42,445 nt of DNA from an uncultured Bacteroidales bacterium (lineage in GTDB: Bacteria > Bacteroidota > Bacteroidia > Bacteroidales > UBA932), in contig CANBDX010000011.1 in the NCBI GenBank assembly GCA_947367315.1, forward strand, positions 1 to 42,445, given 5' to 3'. The translations under genes and the position numbers were made by a program. Below are positions 22,550 through 31,480 of the stretch, piece after piece; positions within the stretch are counted from its first letter, which is position 1; each line of letters opens with the position of its first letter. Under the pieces are notes generated by a model. It had not been told where the DNA came from and ran no database searches. It was given only the letters and a program-made list of their open reading frames with translations.

Positions 22550-23493
22550 TATTTGCTGAGCTCCTTGATCTGGTAGTTTGCGAACTCCGCAAAGTTAGGG
22601 TCGCCTGCGATTGCTGTATAATACTCGATGGCCTTTGCCTTGTCGCCTGTTTCCTGAGCTGCGGTAGCGATCTTGTACTTGATCTGGTTTGCAGCCTTTG
22701 GCTTTGCACCCTCGAGAGCCTTCTCATAGAGGGAGATAGCCTCAGCGGTCTTGTTCAGACCCTTTGCAGCATCACCTGCAGTCTCGTATGCGTTTGAAGA
22801 TGCGTCATATCCGAGAGATGTATTGGCGAAGTCGTAAGCTTCCTGATATTTCTTTCCCTTGATGGCTGCCTTGGCCTGCATGAGAGCTATGTTTGCAAGT
22901 CTTGGAACGGCGTTCTTCTCCTGGCCGTTCTCCTTGGCTACGAGGAAGTATTTCTCAGCCTCAGCGAAGTTCTTGCTTCTGTAGTAGCAGTCTCCGAGCT
23001 GGAAAGCCGCAGCACCGTTAGCTGGGTCCATCTCGATTACCTTGCTGAAGTTCTCGATAGCTGTAGGATAGTCCTTGCTTCTCTTTGCAGCAGCACCTGC
23101 AGTGTTGTATATGTTCATCTGGCTGTTCTTTGCAAGGTCAGCTGCCTCCTGAGCCATCTCAGTGTTGCCGTATGACTCTGCTACTGTCTTTGTCTGGTTG
23201 AAAGCCTCGACAGCTCCTGCGAAATCCTTCGAGTTGTAAAGAGCTCTTGCGATAGCCATGTTTGCTGCAATGATACCGGTCTTGCAGTTCTCTGTAAGTT
23301 CAGCAGCATCTTCTCCGAGACCTTCTGCCATAGAGAGGGCGTTCTGGAAGTTGGTGAGGGCAGCTGCGCCGTTACCCATCTGGAGCTCCATGGCTCCGTT
23401 GTTATAGGCTTCTGTAGCCTGATTGATGTCCTGTGCAGACACTACACCGGCGGTCATCACAACCGCAGCAAGCAAAACAAAAATCTTCTTCAT
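22549..23493 (-). CDS. Secreted tetratricopeptide-repeat protein
   Basis: A 314-residue protein with a signal peptide, MKKIFVLLAAVVMTAGVVSAQ, probably cleaved after the SAQ region. TPR-like helical repeats cover the rest, with clear units at AAAKRSKDYPTAIENFSKVI and GAAAFQLGDCYYRSKNFAEAEKYF. It is expected in the periplasm as a scaffold; the partner is unknown. The start at 23493 is chosen for the signal peptide. The frame extends to 23526, next to the predicted transcription start. Stop and U32 start overlap as TAATG, so the two genes are translationally coupled. Confidence 0.85.
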   Translation of the reverse strand: MKKIFVLLAAVVMTAGVVSAQDINQATEAYNNGAMELQMGNGAAALTNFQNALSMAEGLGEDAAELTENCKTGIIAANMAIARALYNSKDFAGAVEAFNQTKTVAESYGNTEMAQEAADLAKNSQMNIYNTAGAAAKRSKDYPTAIENFSKVIEMDPANGAAAFQLGDCYYRSKNFAEAEKYFLVAKENGQEKNAVPRLANIALMQAKAAIKGKKYQEAYDFANTSLGYDASSNAYETAGDAAKGLNKTAEAISLYEKALEGAKPKAANQIKYKIATAAQETGDKAKAIEYYTAIAGDPNFAEFANYQIKELSK

Positions 23494-23540
23494 AATTATT
23501 TTAAAAAGTTTAAGATTATCAATCATTGTTACCCAAACTG

Positions 23541-23548
23541 CAAAAATA
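23541..23548 (-). promoter_or_regulatory. -7 element of the TPR-U32 operon
   Basis: Minus strand TATTTTTG fits TAnnTTTG, 47 bases before the TPR start. It lies 13 bp from the divergent -7 element at 23561. Confidence 0.45.
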
Positions 23549-23560
23549 GAAAAAATGTTT

Positions 23561-23568
23561 TAATTTTG
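23561..23568 (+). promoter_or_regulatory. -7 element of the M16-like gene
   Basis: TAATTTTG, 25 bases before the ATG at 23594. It is divergent from the TPR promoter in the same 100-bp gap. Confidence 0.45.
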
Positions 23569-23593
23569 CATCCAATATAAAAAGAATGTGAAA

Positions 23594-26224
23594 ATGAATC
23601 AGATACGTACGATTATGTTAATTGTAGCTCTGATGGTTTATTCAGTCGGAGCTATTGCACAGAATCTTCATAAGCTTCCTGCAGATAAGTCCATTGCAAG
23701 GGGGACCCTCAAGAACGGCACAGAGTACTTTGTGGTGCATAACAAGTCTGTCAAGGGGATGGCTGACTTTGCCCTTGTACAGCGTACGGGAAGGGCGACC
23801 GCTCAGGACCAGGACGGCTCCAAGGCCCTTGACCTGGCTCAGGAGACTCTCGATGTGCTTCCTCGTATGTCGGACCGTTCCCCTCAGGTCTTCTCGGCGC
23901 GCCACGGTGTGACTACAGGAAAGGACGGATTCGTGAAAGTGACAGACGATGCAACGGTCTTCCGTTTCGAGGATCTTGTGCTCTCGAAGCCGGAGGTCCT
24001 GGATTCCGCACTCCTGATGCTGCTGGATATGGTGGACCGCGTAAGCGTGAGCCGTGACACTTTCCATCGAAGATGGTATGCACCTTCTGACCAGGCCTTG
24101 GTCATAGCAGGAGATGTTGATGTAAAGGAAGTGGTGAAAAAGCTGGAACTGATGTCGTACATGACTCCTGCGCTCCCATCGCAGAAGCGTCCGGGATACG
24201 TATGGAAGGAAGTCAAGGAACCTGTATATAAGGTTTGCGAGGATCCGGTCCGCAATCTGGCCACCCTTAAGCTTTCATGGCGCCTGCCTCGCACTCCTGA
24301 GGAATTCATGAATACGGTGCAGCCCGTCACTTTTGAAAGCTTCATATCGGAGCTTGGTATTGTCGCGACAGACAAGATAAGGACTTATCTCGGAAGCAGG
24401 AATAAATCTGTGGCTGATGTTTCATATGAATATAAGGATGTCGTGTCGTCTTTCTCGGACGAGTCTTTTTCTGTGTCAGTCACAGTATCTCCCGACAATC
24501 TTGCGGATGCCATTCTTGCTGTGGCTCATGTGATGTCAGGAATAGAAGCCGGCGGGACTACAGCCGAGGAGGTCAGACGCGCCGAGAAGATATATTTCGA
24601 GAAATACTTGAATGCAGGTTCATCCAGTCTGCACGACAATACCGAATATGTGGACAGATGCGTTGCCGCCTTTCTGTATAACGCTTCGTTGGCATCGCAT
24701 CAGGATGTGATGAACTTTCATGCGACCAGATCCATGTCGGACGACATGAGGCTGAAGCTCTTCAATTCAATAGCTTCAGCTGCTATTGACCGCGACAGGA
24801 ATCTTACCGTGGAATGCCGGATGAAGGATAATCCGTATTCGTGTGATGATATCAGAGCACTTTTCGAATCCGTGTGGGACAATCCCCGTACCGACATTCA
24901 GGAGGAGGCCGTGGCTGACTCCCTCAGGCTTCCTGCGGCATCGGATATGAAGTTGAAGGTCAGGAGTTCAAAGACGGAACATATGTCGGGAGGTACCATG
25001 TGGACTCTTTCCAATGGATTCAAGGTGATATTCAAGGCTCTCCCTGTGAAGGACAAGGTTTTCTATTCGTTGTCTCTTAACGGAGGATATGCTTCCATTT
25101 CCGGTCTTGAGCCAGGTGAGGGTGCATATATGTCGGATTTCCTGGACTGCTGCAGAATAGGGGGAATGAAGGCGCGTGACTTCAGGGACAGCCTCAGAGA
25201 GCAGGGAATGACATTGAATGCCAGGGTAAATGTGTCCAATACCATTCTTTCCGGTCAGGTTCCTGATGACAAGATGGAACTTCTTCTTCAGACCTTGATT
25301 GCTGTGATGAATGACCGCGAAGTCGATGACGACGCATTCTGCCGCTATGTATTCGACGAGTCTTTGAGACCGGAGTTACTGAAGGGGACCATGGGCGGAA
25401 GGATTGCCGCCATGGACAACATAATGTGCCCGGACTATATATATTCCCCATATAAGACTAAGGGAATGCTTGCCCCTTCATTCGCCGTCAGGGCAGACGA
25501 ATTCTTCGCCTCGCAGGCGGATAAGATGAATGACGGTTATCTCATCCTTGTGGGTGATGTGGACGAGTCGCTGCTCAAGAAGCTGCTGCTGCAGTATGCA
25601 GGCAATTTCAAGATGACCGACAGGGCTTTCCCTCGCACGGTAGTGCGTTATCAGCCTATTTCCGGAGTATCCACAAATACTGTTGATGGCAATATGGACA
25701 GCATGGATATGATAATGTCCGCTCCAACGCCTCTCACTGCACATAATTTCTATCTCGCCGAGATAGCATCTATGGTTCTGAAGAAATGCATTGCACGTGC
25801 TGTTGTCGGGATGGGTATGTGTCCGCGTATTTCTCACGAGTGCACGAAATATCCTCAGGAGCGGTTCAATGTGCTGCTTTCTCTCAGCGAAGCATCTGCA
25901 GAAGGCTTTGCAAAGGGGACGGTACGTAAAGCCCCTCTGGAGGCTCTTGAAGTCGTGCGTTCTGTGCTTGAGGATATGGAGTCGCTGGAGTTCTCGGATG
26001 CTGAGCTTTCCGTGTATAAGGCATCGCTGAAGCAGAGCGTCGAATTGAAGAAGAACGATCCGGATTTCTGGCTCGCCATGATTTCCCGAAGGTATCTGGA
26101 CGGGAAGGATCTATACACGGGCTATGCCGCAGAGATAGATTCCATAACCAGAAAAGATGTCATTGCGCTCCTGTCGTCCCTTGGCAAGGGAAGCAGAGTG
26201 GAGTATATAGTAACTGCCAAATAA
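23594..26224 (+). CDS. M16-like insulinase family protein without the zinc motif
   Basis: An 876-residue exported protein with a signal peptide (MNQIRTIMLIVALMVYSVGAIAQ) and tandem M16 domains. The opening RGTLKNGTEYFVVHNKS and the inner MWTLSNGFKVIFKALPVKDKVFYSLSLNGG are typical M16 domain starts. The HxxEH metal motif is missing: the matching region of the first domain reads LDLAQETLDVLPRMS, and the second domain has FLDCCRIGG. It is probably not a protease but a structural or binding homologue. GTG at 23588 is in frame, but ATG at 23594 is the likelier start. A DUF3109 gene follows after 8 bases. Confidence 0.82.
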   Translation: MNQIRTIMLIVALMVYSVGAIAQNLHKLPADKSIARGTLKNGTEYFVVHNKSVKGMADFALVQRTGRATAQDQDGSKALDLAQETLDVLPRMSDRSPQVFSARHGVTTGKDGFVKVTDDATVFRFEDLVLSKPEVLDSALLMLLDMVDRVSVSRDTFHRRWYAPSDQALVIAGDVDVKEVVKKLELMSYMTPALPSQKRPGYVWKEVKEPVYKVCEDPVRNLATLKLSWRLPRTPEEFMNTVQPVTFESFISELGIVATDKIRTYLGSRNKSVADVSYEYKDVVSSFSDESFSVSVTVSPDNLADAILAVAHVMSGIEAGGTTAEEVRRAEKIYFEKYLNAGSSSLHDNTEYVDRCVAAFLYNASLASHQDVMNFHATRSMSDDMRLKLFNSIASAAIDRDRNLTVECRMKDNPYSCDDIRALFESVWDNPRTDIQEEAVADSLRLPAASDMKLKVRSSKTEHMSGGTMWTLSNGFKVIFKALPVKDKVFYSLSLNGGYASISGLEPGEGAYMSDFLDCCRIGGMKARDFRDSLREQGMTLNARVNVSNTILSGQVPDDKMELLLQTLIAVMNDREVDDDAFCRYVFDESLRPELLKGTMGGRIAAMDNIMCPDYIYSPYKTKGMLAPSFAVRADEFFASQADKMNDGYLILVGDVDESLLKKLLLQYAGNFKMTDRAFPRTVVRYQPISGVSTNTVDGNMDSMDMIMSAPTPLTAHNFYLAEIASMVLKKCIARAVVGMGMCPRISHECTKYPQERFNVLLSLSEASAEGFAKGTVRKAPLEALEVVRSVLEDMESLEFSDAELSVYKASLKQSVELKKNDPDFWLAMISRRYLDGKDLYTGYAAEIDSITRKDVIALLSSLGKGSRVEYIVTAK

Positions 26225-26232
26225 GAACAAAC

Positions 26233-26829
26233 ATGTATCACGGAACCATTATACAGATTGATGATTGTCTGGTGTCGGAGGAAATCCTCACCGAATATTT
26301 TGCATGCGATTATGAGAAGTGCAAGGGCTGCTGCTGCGTGATAGGAGACAGTGGAGCCCCGATGGAAGAATGCGAGGCTGAGGCCATTGAGAAGAACTAC
26401 CACATATTCTCTCCGATAATGACCGACCAGGGACGTGCGGCTGTTGCTGCGAAAGGTTTCTATGAAATCGATATGGACGGGGATATGGTGACGCCTCTTG
26501 TGCCGGGCAGCGAGGAATGTGCATATACTCTTTTCGATGAGGAGGGCAACTGCTTCTGCTCCATGGAGCGCTGCTGGTTCCAGGGCAAGGGAGATTTCCG
26601 CAAGCCTATATCATGCTGGCTCTATCCTATCCGGATCACTCCTCTGAGCAACGGCACACGTGCACTTAATCTCCACCGCTGGCATATCTGCCAGGATGCC
26701 TTTGCCAAGGGTAAAAAAGAAAAGATCCGCGTATATGAGTTTTTACGTGAACCTATAGAACGGTATTTCGGCGAGGAATTCTATGGCGCACTTGAAGAAG
26801 CGGCCAGGATGCTCAATGCCGGAAAGTAG
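26233..26829 (+). CDS. DUF3109 family cysteine-rich protein
   Basis: A 198-residue protein of the DUF3109 family, widespread in Bacteroidota and of unknown function. It has many cysteines: C25, C30 and C33-C35 in CDYEKCKGCCC, C47, and later CFCSMERC, ISCWLYP and WHICQDAF. The pattern resembles the YkgJ-type metal or Fe-S cluster proteins, so metal binding is likely. It has no signal peptide. It is 8 bases behind the M16-like gene, and its stop is one base from the convergent stop of the next gene. Confidence 0.8.
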   Translation: MYHGTIIQIDDCLVSEEILTEYFACDYEKCKGCCCVIGDSGAPMEECEAEAIEKNYHIFSPIMTDQGRAAVAAKGFYEIDMDGDMVTPLVPGSEECAYTLFDEEGNCFCSMERCWFQGKGDFRKPISCWLYPIRITPLSNGTRALNLHRWHICQDAFAKGKKEKIRVYEFLREPIERYFGEEFYGALEEAARMLNAGK

Positions 26830-26830
26830 A

Positions 26831-27295
26831 TTACTCGTTTGAACCGAGGCGGTATTCAAGGGCGGATGCCATCCTGAATACTTCCTTTCTGAGGCCTTCC
26901 ATGGTGATGCCTGCACCGGTCCTGGATATGGTGATCCTGTCCTCGAACATCTTGGTCAGCCTTCCGGTCATGCTGGAAAATCTGAAAGTGATGGTGTCGT
27001 CGCTCTCATTTTCGACAACATAACGCGCAGCCTTGAGATACTCGACGGCTGTGCTTTTTACTTCATCCCAGCTCCTGTCTGTCTCTATCTTTCTTGTTAT
27101 GAATCCGAATTTAGGATATACTGCTGCCACAAGTGCGAAGAAAACAGCTATCTTCCATATGGCGTTGTAGCCTCCTTCGAAGATTTCGTTGATGTCGCCG
27201 CTTGCCATGCCGGTAAGCACAAGGGCATAGACAATAAACGAGCAGAGAAGGGAGAAGTAGATGAAGTATTTGACAGATCTTACGAAATATTTCAT
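26831..27295 (-). CDS. Conserved membrane protein of unknown function
   Basis: A 154-residue protein with two N-terminal membrane helices (about 8-30 and 47-65). A soluble C-terminal domain follows: SWDEVKSTAVEYLKAARYVVENESDDTITFRF and then a basic segment. The start at 27295 (MKYFVRSVKYFIYFSLLC) suits a membrane protein. The open frame runs to 27418 but that extension looks random and covers the promoter of the divergent gene. Similar short proteins seem common in Bacteroidales, but I know no function. Confidence 0.7.
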   Translation of the reverse strand: MKYFVRSVKYFIYFSLLCSFIVYALVLTGMASGDINEIFEGGYNAIWKIAVFFALVAAVYPKFGFITRKIETDRSWDEVKSTAVEYLKAARYVVENESDDTITFRFSSMTGRLTKMFEDRITISRTGAGITMEGLRKEVFRMASALEYRLGSNE

Positions 27296-27372
27296 GGCGT
27301 CATTATTGTAGTGTTTCACTTCTGCGGATTTGCGTATCCGCTGGCAAATATACATAAAATCACAGATTTTGC

Positions 27373-27380
27373 TATCTTTG
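27373..27380 (+). promoter_or_regulatory. -7 element of the coiled-coil gene and hemW
   Basis: TATCTTTG followed by CAGACTGG, 38 bases before the ATG at 27419. No clear -33 box. Confidence 0.45.
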
Positions 27381-27418
27381 CAGACTGGTAAGACATAAAT
27401 CAATCCAAACAGAAACAT

Positions 27419-28273
27419 ATGGATCTTAAGAAAATCATGTACGCGCTTGCCGCGGTGGCAGTGCTTCTGGCAGGAGCGCTTGCCTACATCTGGTATCAGA
27501 AGAATCAGCTTGTGACGGAACTCACTATTGAAAAGGAAGAGCTGACAGCTCAGATGATAGACCTTCAGAACGACTATGCTTCGCTTTCTTCAGACTATGA
27601 TACGATAAACTCTCAGCTCGACTCTTCGCGTGAAGAAGTCTCCCAGCTTATACAGCGCATCAAGAAGACAGAAGCTACGAACCGCAGCAAGATCCGCCAG
27701 TACGAGAAGGAACTCGGTACCCTCAGGAGCATCATGAGGAACTACATTGTCCAGATCGATTCCCTGAACACTCTCAACAAGAAGCTTACGGCAGATGCTG
27801 CGGCTGCACGTCGTGAGGCTGCCGAGAGCCGCAAGAAGTCCGAGAAGTTGAGCAAGAAGATAGAGGACCTTACCGGACAGGTGGCTGTAGGATCGGTGAT
27901 CAAGGCCCGTGGCCTGAAGCTTGAGGCATTCAATTCTTCGGACAAGAAGACAGACCGCAGCAGCAGGGTAAAGAGGATGATAGCTACTCTCAGTCTTGTT
28001 GAGAACGACCTTGCTCCTAAAGGACTTGTCAGAGTGTATATCAGGGTAAAGGGACCGGACGGAGTGCTTCTTACCAACAGCACACAGAAGACCTTTGAAC
28101 TCAACGGGGAGCCACTTATCTGCTCTGCATCACGCGAGGTGGATTATCAGGGCAAGGAGGTGGAGCTCGGCATCTATCTCAACGAGATAGCTTCTTTCTC
28201 AAAGGGAATATATACAGTTGAGGCCTATACGACACAGACCAAGCTCGGAGAGGCTGAACTGATGCTCAGATAG
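27419..28273 (+). CDS. Membrane-anchored coiled-coil protein
   Basis: A 284-residue protein with one N-terminal membrane helix (about 7-24) and a long coiled coil (about 32-155, with heptads such as TIEKEELTAQMIDLQNDYASL). The C-terminal domain (165-284) is predicted to be beta-rich, with ATLSLVENDLAPKGLVRVYI and YTVEAYTTQTKLGEAELMLR. It resembles conserved envelope proteins of Bacteroidales with no assigned role. hemW follows four bases behind the stop, so the two are co-transcribed. Confidence 0.75.
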   Translation: MDLKKIMYALAAVAVLLAGALAYIWYQKNQLVTELTIEKEELTAQMIDLQNDYASLSSDYDTINSQLDSSREEVSQLIQRIKKTEATNRSKIRQYEKELGTLRSIMRNYIVQIDSLNTLNKKLTADAAAARREAAESRKKSEKLSKKIEDLTGQVAVGSVIKARGLKLEAFNSSDKKTDRSSRVKRMIATLSLVENDLAPKGLVRVYIRVKGPDGVLLTNSTQKTFELNGEPLICSASREVDYQGKEVELGIYLNEIASFSKGIYTVEAYTTQTKLGEAELMLR

Positions 28274-28277
28274 TCCG

Positions 28278-29552
28278 GTGATATACGTCCACATACCTTT
28301 CTGCAGAAGTTTCTGCACCTATTGCGACTTCTATTCCGAGGTCGCTTCAAGGTGCAGCAAGGCTGAAGAGGCCAGGAAACAGGAGTCTCTGTTTGAAGAA
28401 TATGCCGAGGCTGTGGCTGCCGAAGCCCTTGTCCGCGCATCGGAGATAAGGAAGGATGTGAACACATTATACATAGGAGGTGGCACCCCGTCGGTGCTGC
28501 CTCTTTCTGCTTTGAGGCGTATCGTGGATGCGTTGCGGTCTGTGGCCGGGGACTGCCCATATGAGGAGTTTACTGTCGAGGTCAATCCGGAAGATATTGT
28601 AGAAAAGGGGCATGCATATGTGGAGGGCCTCCTGGAGATGGGAGTGGACCGCGTCAGCATGGGAGTGCAGTCCTTCGACGACGGCATACTCCGTTTCATG
28701 AACAGACGTCATGATGCCGGAACCGCACGCCGGGCCTACAATATCCTTGAGGATTCCGGAGTGGAGAACATCAGCATAGACCTTATCTTCGGGCTTCCTC
28801 AGCTTTCGGACGATGTATGGCGGGAGACTCTGGACAAGGCCTTGGGGATATCTTTGCGAGGAATGCTTCCGCGGCATATATCCTCTTACCAGCTATCTGT
28901 TGAGCCGGGCAGCGCATTGGCAAGGCTTGTCGAAAGAGGAGAATGGTCTGAGGCTTCGGATGAGCTTTGCGAGAGACAGTACGGAATGCTTTGCGAGGCC
29001 TTGGGGAAGGCCGGTTACCATCATTATGAGATATCCAATTTCGCACAGCCGGGTTTCGAGGCCCGCCACAACAGCGCCTACTGGAGGCATGTTCCCTACG
29101 TGGGGCTTGGCCCAGGAGCGCATAGCTATGCTGTGACTGGGCTCCCGGACGAGGATTTCCGTCCTCATGGAATCCCGGCCGGAACCCGTGGCCTTCCGGT
29201 CCGTAAATGGAATGCGGCTGATGTGGAAGCATATGTGAGGGCTGCCTGCTCGGGAGACTTTGCTGCAGTGGAGGAGTCCGAGGTCCTGACCGGGGAGCAG
29301 CTTGCATTGGAACGCATAATGCTCGGGCTTCGCACATCCCGCGGGGTGGACGCTTCCTTCCTCCGCTCTCATGCATCTGCCGAAGCCCTTGAAAAAGCCC
29401 TTGCCGCCGGCAACCTGGTTGAACTCTCTTCTTCTGATGGACTTTCCGATACCGATGCACATGCCGGACTTCAGGCTTCAGGTGATATGGTAATCCGGAT
29501 TCCCGAATCCCGCTTCTTCATCTCGGACAGCATCATCTCCGATATCGTATGA
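28278..29552 (+). CDS. hemW: Heme chaperone HemW (radical SAM)
   Basis: A 424-residue radical SAM protein, once called HemN-like, that delivers heme to respiratory proteins. The CxxxCxxC cluster motif is at C9, C13 and C16 (PFCRSFCTYCDFY). GGGTPSVLP follows, and the HemN C-terminal domain covers about 330-400. HemW lacks coproporphyrinogen oxidase activity. The start is GTG at 28278, giving VIYVHIPF read as MIYVHIPF; no ATG fits before the cluster motif. It lies four bases behind the coiled-coil gene. Confidence 0.9.
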   Translation: MIYVHIPFCRSFCTYCDFYSEVASRCSKAEEARKQESLFEEYAEAVAAEALVRASEIRKDVNTLYIGGGTPSVLPLSALRRIVDALRSVAGDCPYEEFTVEVNPEDIVEKGHAYVEGLLEMGVDRVSMGVQSFDDGILRFMNRRHDAGTARRAYNILEDSGVENISIDLIFGLPQLSDDVWRETLDKALGISLRGMLPRHISSYQLSVEPGSALARLVERGEWSEASDELCERQYGMLCEALGKAGYHHYEISNFAQPGFEARHNSAYWRHVPYVGLGPGAHSYAVTGLPDEDFRPHGIPAGTRGLPVRKWNAADVEAYVRAACSGDFAAVEESEVLTGEQLALERIMLGLRTSRGVDASFLRSHASAEALEKALAAGNLVELSSSDGLSDTDAHAGLQASGDMVIRIPESRFFISDSIISDIV

Positions 29553-29583
29553 TTTGATTTTTCGGCTAAATTCAGTAATATTG
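29553..29583 (+). promoter_or_regulatory. Candidate promoter of the X-Pro aminopeptidase gene
   Basis: TTTG (29553-29556), 19 bases, TAATATTG (29576-29583). The last box differs by one base from TAnnTTTG. It ends only four bases before the ATG, so the transcript would be almost leaderless. Confidence 0.45.
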
Positions 29584-29587
29584 CAGA

Positions 29588-31402
29588 ATGGAAAATATAT
29601 ACTCAGACAGAATCGACGACCTCAGGGCGATAATGCGTGACAACGGATGGGACGCCGTGGTGATAGGTGGCTCGGATCCTCATGCAAGCGAGTATCCGGC
29701 TCCACGCTGGCAGCAGGTGAAATGGCTTTCAGGATTTACGGGTGAGGCCGGTGACCTTGTGGTTACTCATGATCATGCAGGACTTTGGACGGATTCCCGT
29801 TATTTCATCCAGGCTCTGGAGCAGCTTGAAGGAACAGGAGTCGAACTTCATAAGACCCGCATGCCGGATTCGGTCAGCATTCCTGACTGGCTGGCTTCCA
29901 GGGGTGTGAAGACGGTGGCCGTGGACGGTCTCTGCCAGAGTGTGAGTGCGGCGGAGGAACTGGTTGCCGCTGTCGGAGAGGGCGGCCGCCTTTCTGATGT
30001 GCCAGATATGCTTGATGCGATGTGGGAAGACAGACCTTCGGTGCCGGTGTCCCCGGTGACTACCCTTGATGTGGAATGTTTCGGAGGAATACCACGTGCG
30101 GAAAAGATATCATGGCTCCGTAAATGGATGCTGCTGCACGGGATGGACAGGGTGCTGCTTTCGTCCCTCGATGAAATAGCATGGATGCTGAATGTTCGCG
30201 GAAGCGATATAGAATATAATCCGCTGGTGATTTCATACCTGCTTGTGAGCCAGGATTACGTGAAGTGGTTTGTGCGCAAGTCTATGGCTGATATGGATCC
30301 TGACACAGAGGACAGCTTCAGCGAACTTGTGGCTGACGGGGTGGATATAGAGGATTATGAGGCAGTGTTCTTCGCATTGTCGGATTTCAGCGGAGAGACC
30401 TCCCGGGTACGTCTATTTGCAGATCCTTCCACTCTCAATCATCATGTGGCCACTTATATAAAGGACTCTTATCCTGAAGACTGCATAATATACGGCACTT
30501 CTCCGGTGATTCTTGAAAAGTCTGTGAAGACACCTTCGGAGATAGAGAATCTGCGTCAGACCTATATCGATGACGGAGTGGCGATGGAGAGGTTCCTCCA
30601 TTGGCTCGATACAGAAGTTGCATCCGGACGCGAAGTCACGGAATGGGAGGCTTCCGAGCGCCTTACCGCCTTCCGTGCCGAGATCCCGGGCTATCGTGGA
30701 AACAGTTTCGAAAACATATCTGCCTATGGTCCGGGAGCCGCACTGCCGCATTACTCGACCCCTCGCGAGGGCTCTGCTGTCATACGCCCATGCGGACTAT
30801 ATCTGGTGGACTCCGGCGGACAGTATCTGACCGGCACCACTGATATCACGCGCACCGTCCCTATGGGGCCATGTACGGAACTCGAACGCGAAGACTACAC
30901 TCTTGTGCTCAAGGGTATGATAGACCTTTCCATGGCTGTCTTTCCAAAGGGCACCACAGGTCATCAGCTTGATGCACTTGCACGCATGCCCCTGTGGCGT
31001 CATCATCTCAATTTCGGGCATGGAACAGGTCATGGAACAGGCTATTATCTCTGTGTGCACGAAGGCCCGCAGAGCATCCGCTATCAGTATAATCCTCAGC
31101 CTCTTCTGCCGGGAATGGTCACTTCGAATGAACCGGGGCTCTATCGCGAAGGCATGCACGGCATCCGCCATGAGAATATGCTCCTCTGCCGTGAGGCCGG
31201 CACTTCCCAGTTCGGAGACTGGCTGGAGTTCGAGACTCTGACCTGCTGTCACATAGATACTTCTGCAGTGGTTCCGGAACTCCTCGGACCGGAAGCAGTG
31301 GCTTGGCTCAATGCCTACAATGCCCGTGTGTATGCCACCCTTGCACCATATCTCCCTTCCGATGTGGCTTCATGGCTCATGGACAGGACCCGGGAAATAT
31401 GA
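29588..31402 (+). CDS. pepP: Xaa-Pro aminopeptidase (M24B)
   Basis: A 604-residue metallopeptidase that removes an N-terminal residue before proline. It has the three-domain layout of cytosolic aminopeptidase P: two creatinase-like domains (1-310) and a C-terminal pita-bread domain. The metal ligands are all present: D408 and D419 (LVDSGG, TTDITRTV), H482 in FGHGTGHGTG, E515 in NEPGLY and E529 in HENMLLC. There is no signal peptide. It ends at a strong two-way hairpin terminator shared with the convergent sdhC. Confidence 0.93.
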   Translation: MENIYSDRIDDLRAIMRDNGWDAVVIGGSDPHASEYPAPRWQQVKWLSGFTGEAGDLVVTHDHAGLWTDSRYFIQALEQLEGTGVELHKTRMPDSVSIPDWLASRGVKTVAVDGLCQSVSAAEELVAAVGEGGRLSDVPDMLDAMWEDRPSVPVSPVTTLDVECFGGIPRAEKISWLRKWMLLHGMDRVLLSSLDEIAWMLNVRGSDIEYNPLVISYLLVSQDYVKWFVRKSMADMDPDTEDSFSELVADGVDIEDYEAVFFALSDFSGETSRVRLFADPSTLNHHVATYIKDSYPEDCIIYGTSPVILEKSVKTPSEIENLRQTYIDDGVAMERFLHWLDTEVASGREVTEWEASERLTAFRAEIPGYRGNSFENISAYGPGAALPHYSTPREGSAVIRPCGLYLVDSGGQYLTGTTDITRTVPMGPCTELEREDYTLVLKGMIDLSMAVFPKGTTGHQLDALARMPLWRHHLNFGHGTGHGTGYYLCVHEGPQSIRYQYNPQPLLPGMVTSNEPGLYREGMHGIRHENMLLCREAGTSQFGDWLEFETLTCCHIDTSAVVPELLGPEAVAWLNAYNARVYATLAPYLPSDVASWLMDRTREI

Positions 31403-31430
31403 GAAAGCCGGAATTGATGACTTAAAACAG

Positions 31431-31462
31431 AAAGTGGGTGACTGATTCAGCCACCCACTTTT
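31431..31462. terminator. Bidirectional terminator between pepP and sdhC
   Basis: AAAGTGGGTGACTGA pairs with TCAGCCACCCACTTT with one mismatch, a stem of about 15 bp. T residues follow in the plus direction. In the minus direction the hairpin follows the sdhC stop by about 20 bases. Confidence 0.8.
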
Positions 31463-31480
31463 CGTATATGTCGTTTCAGA

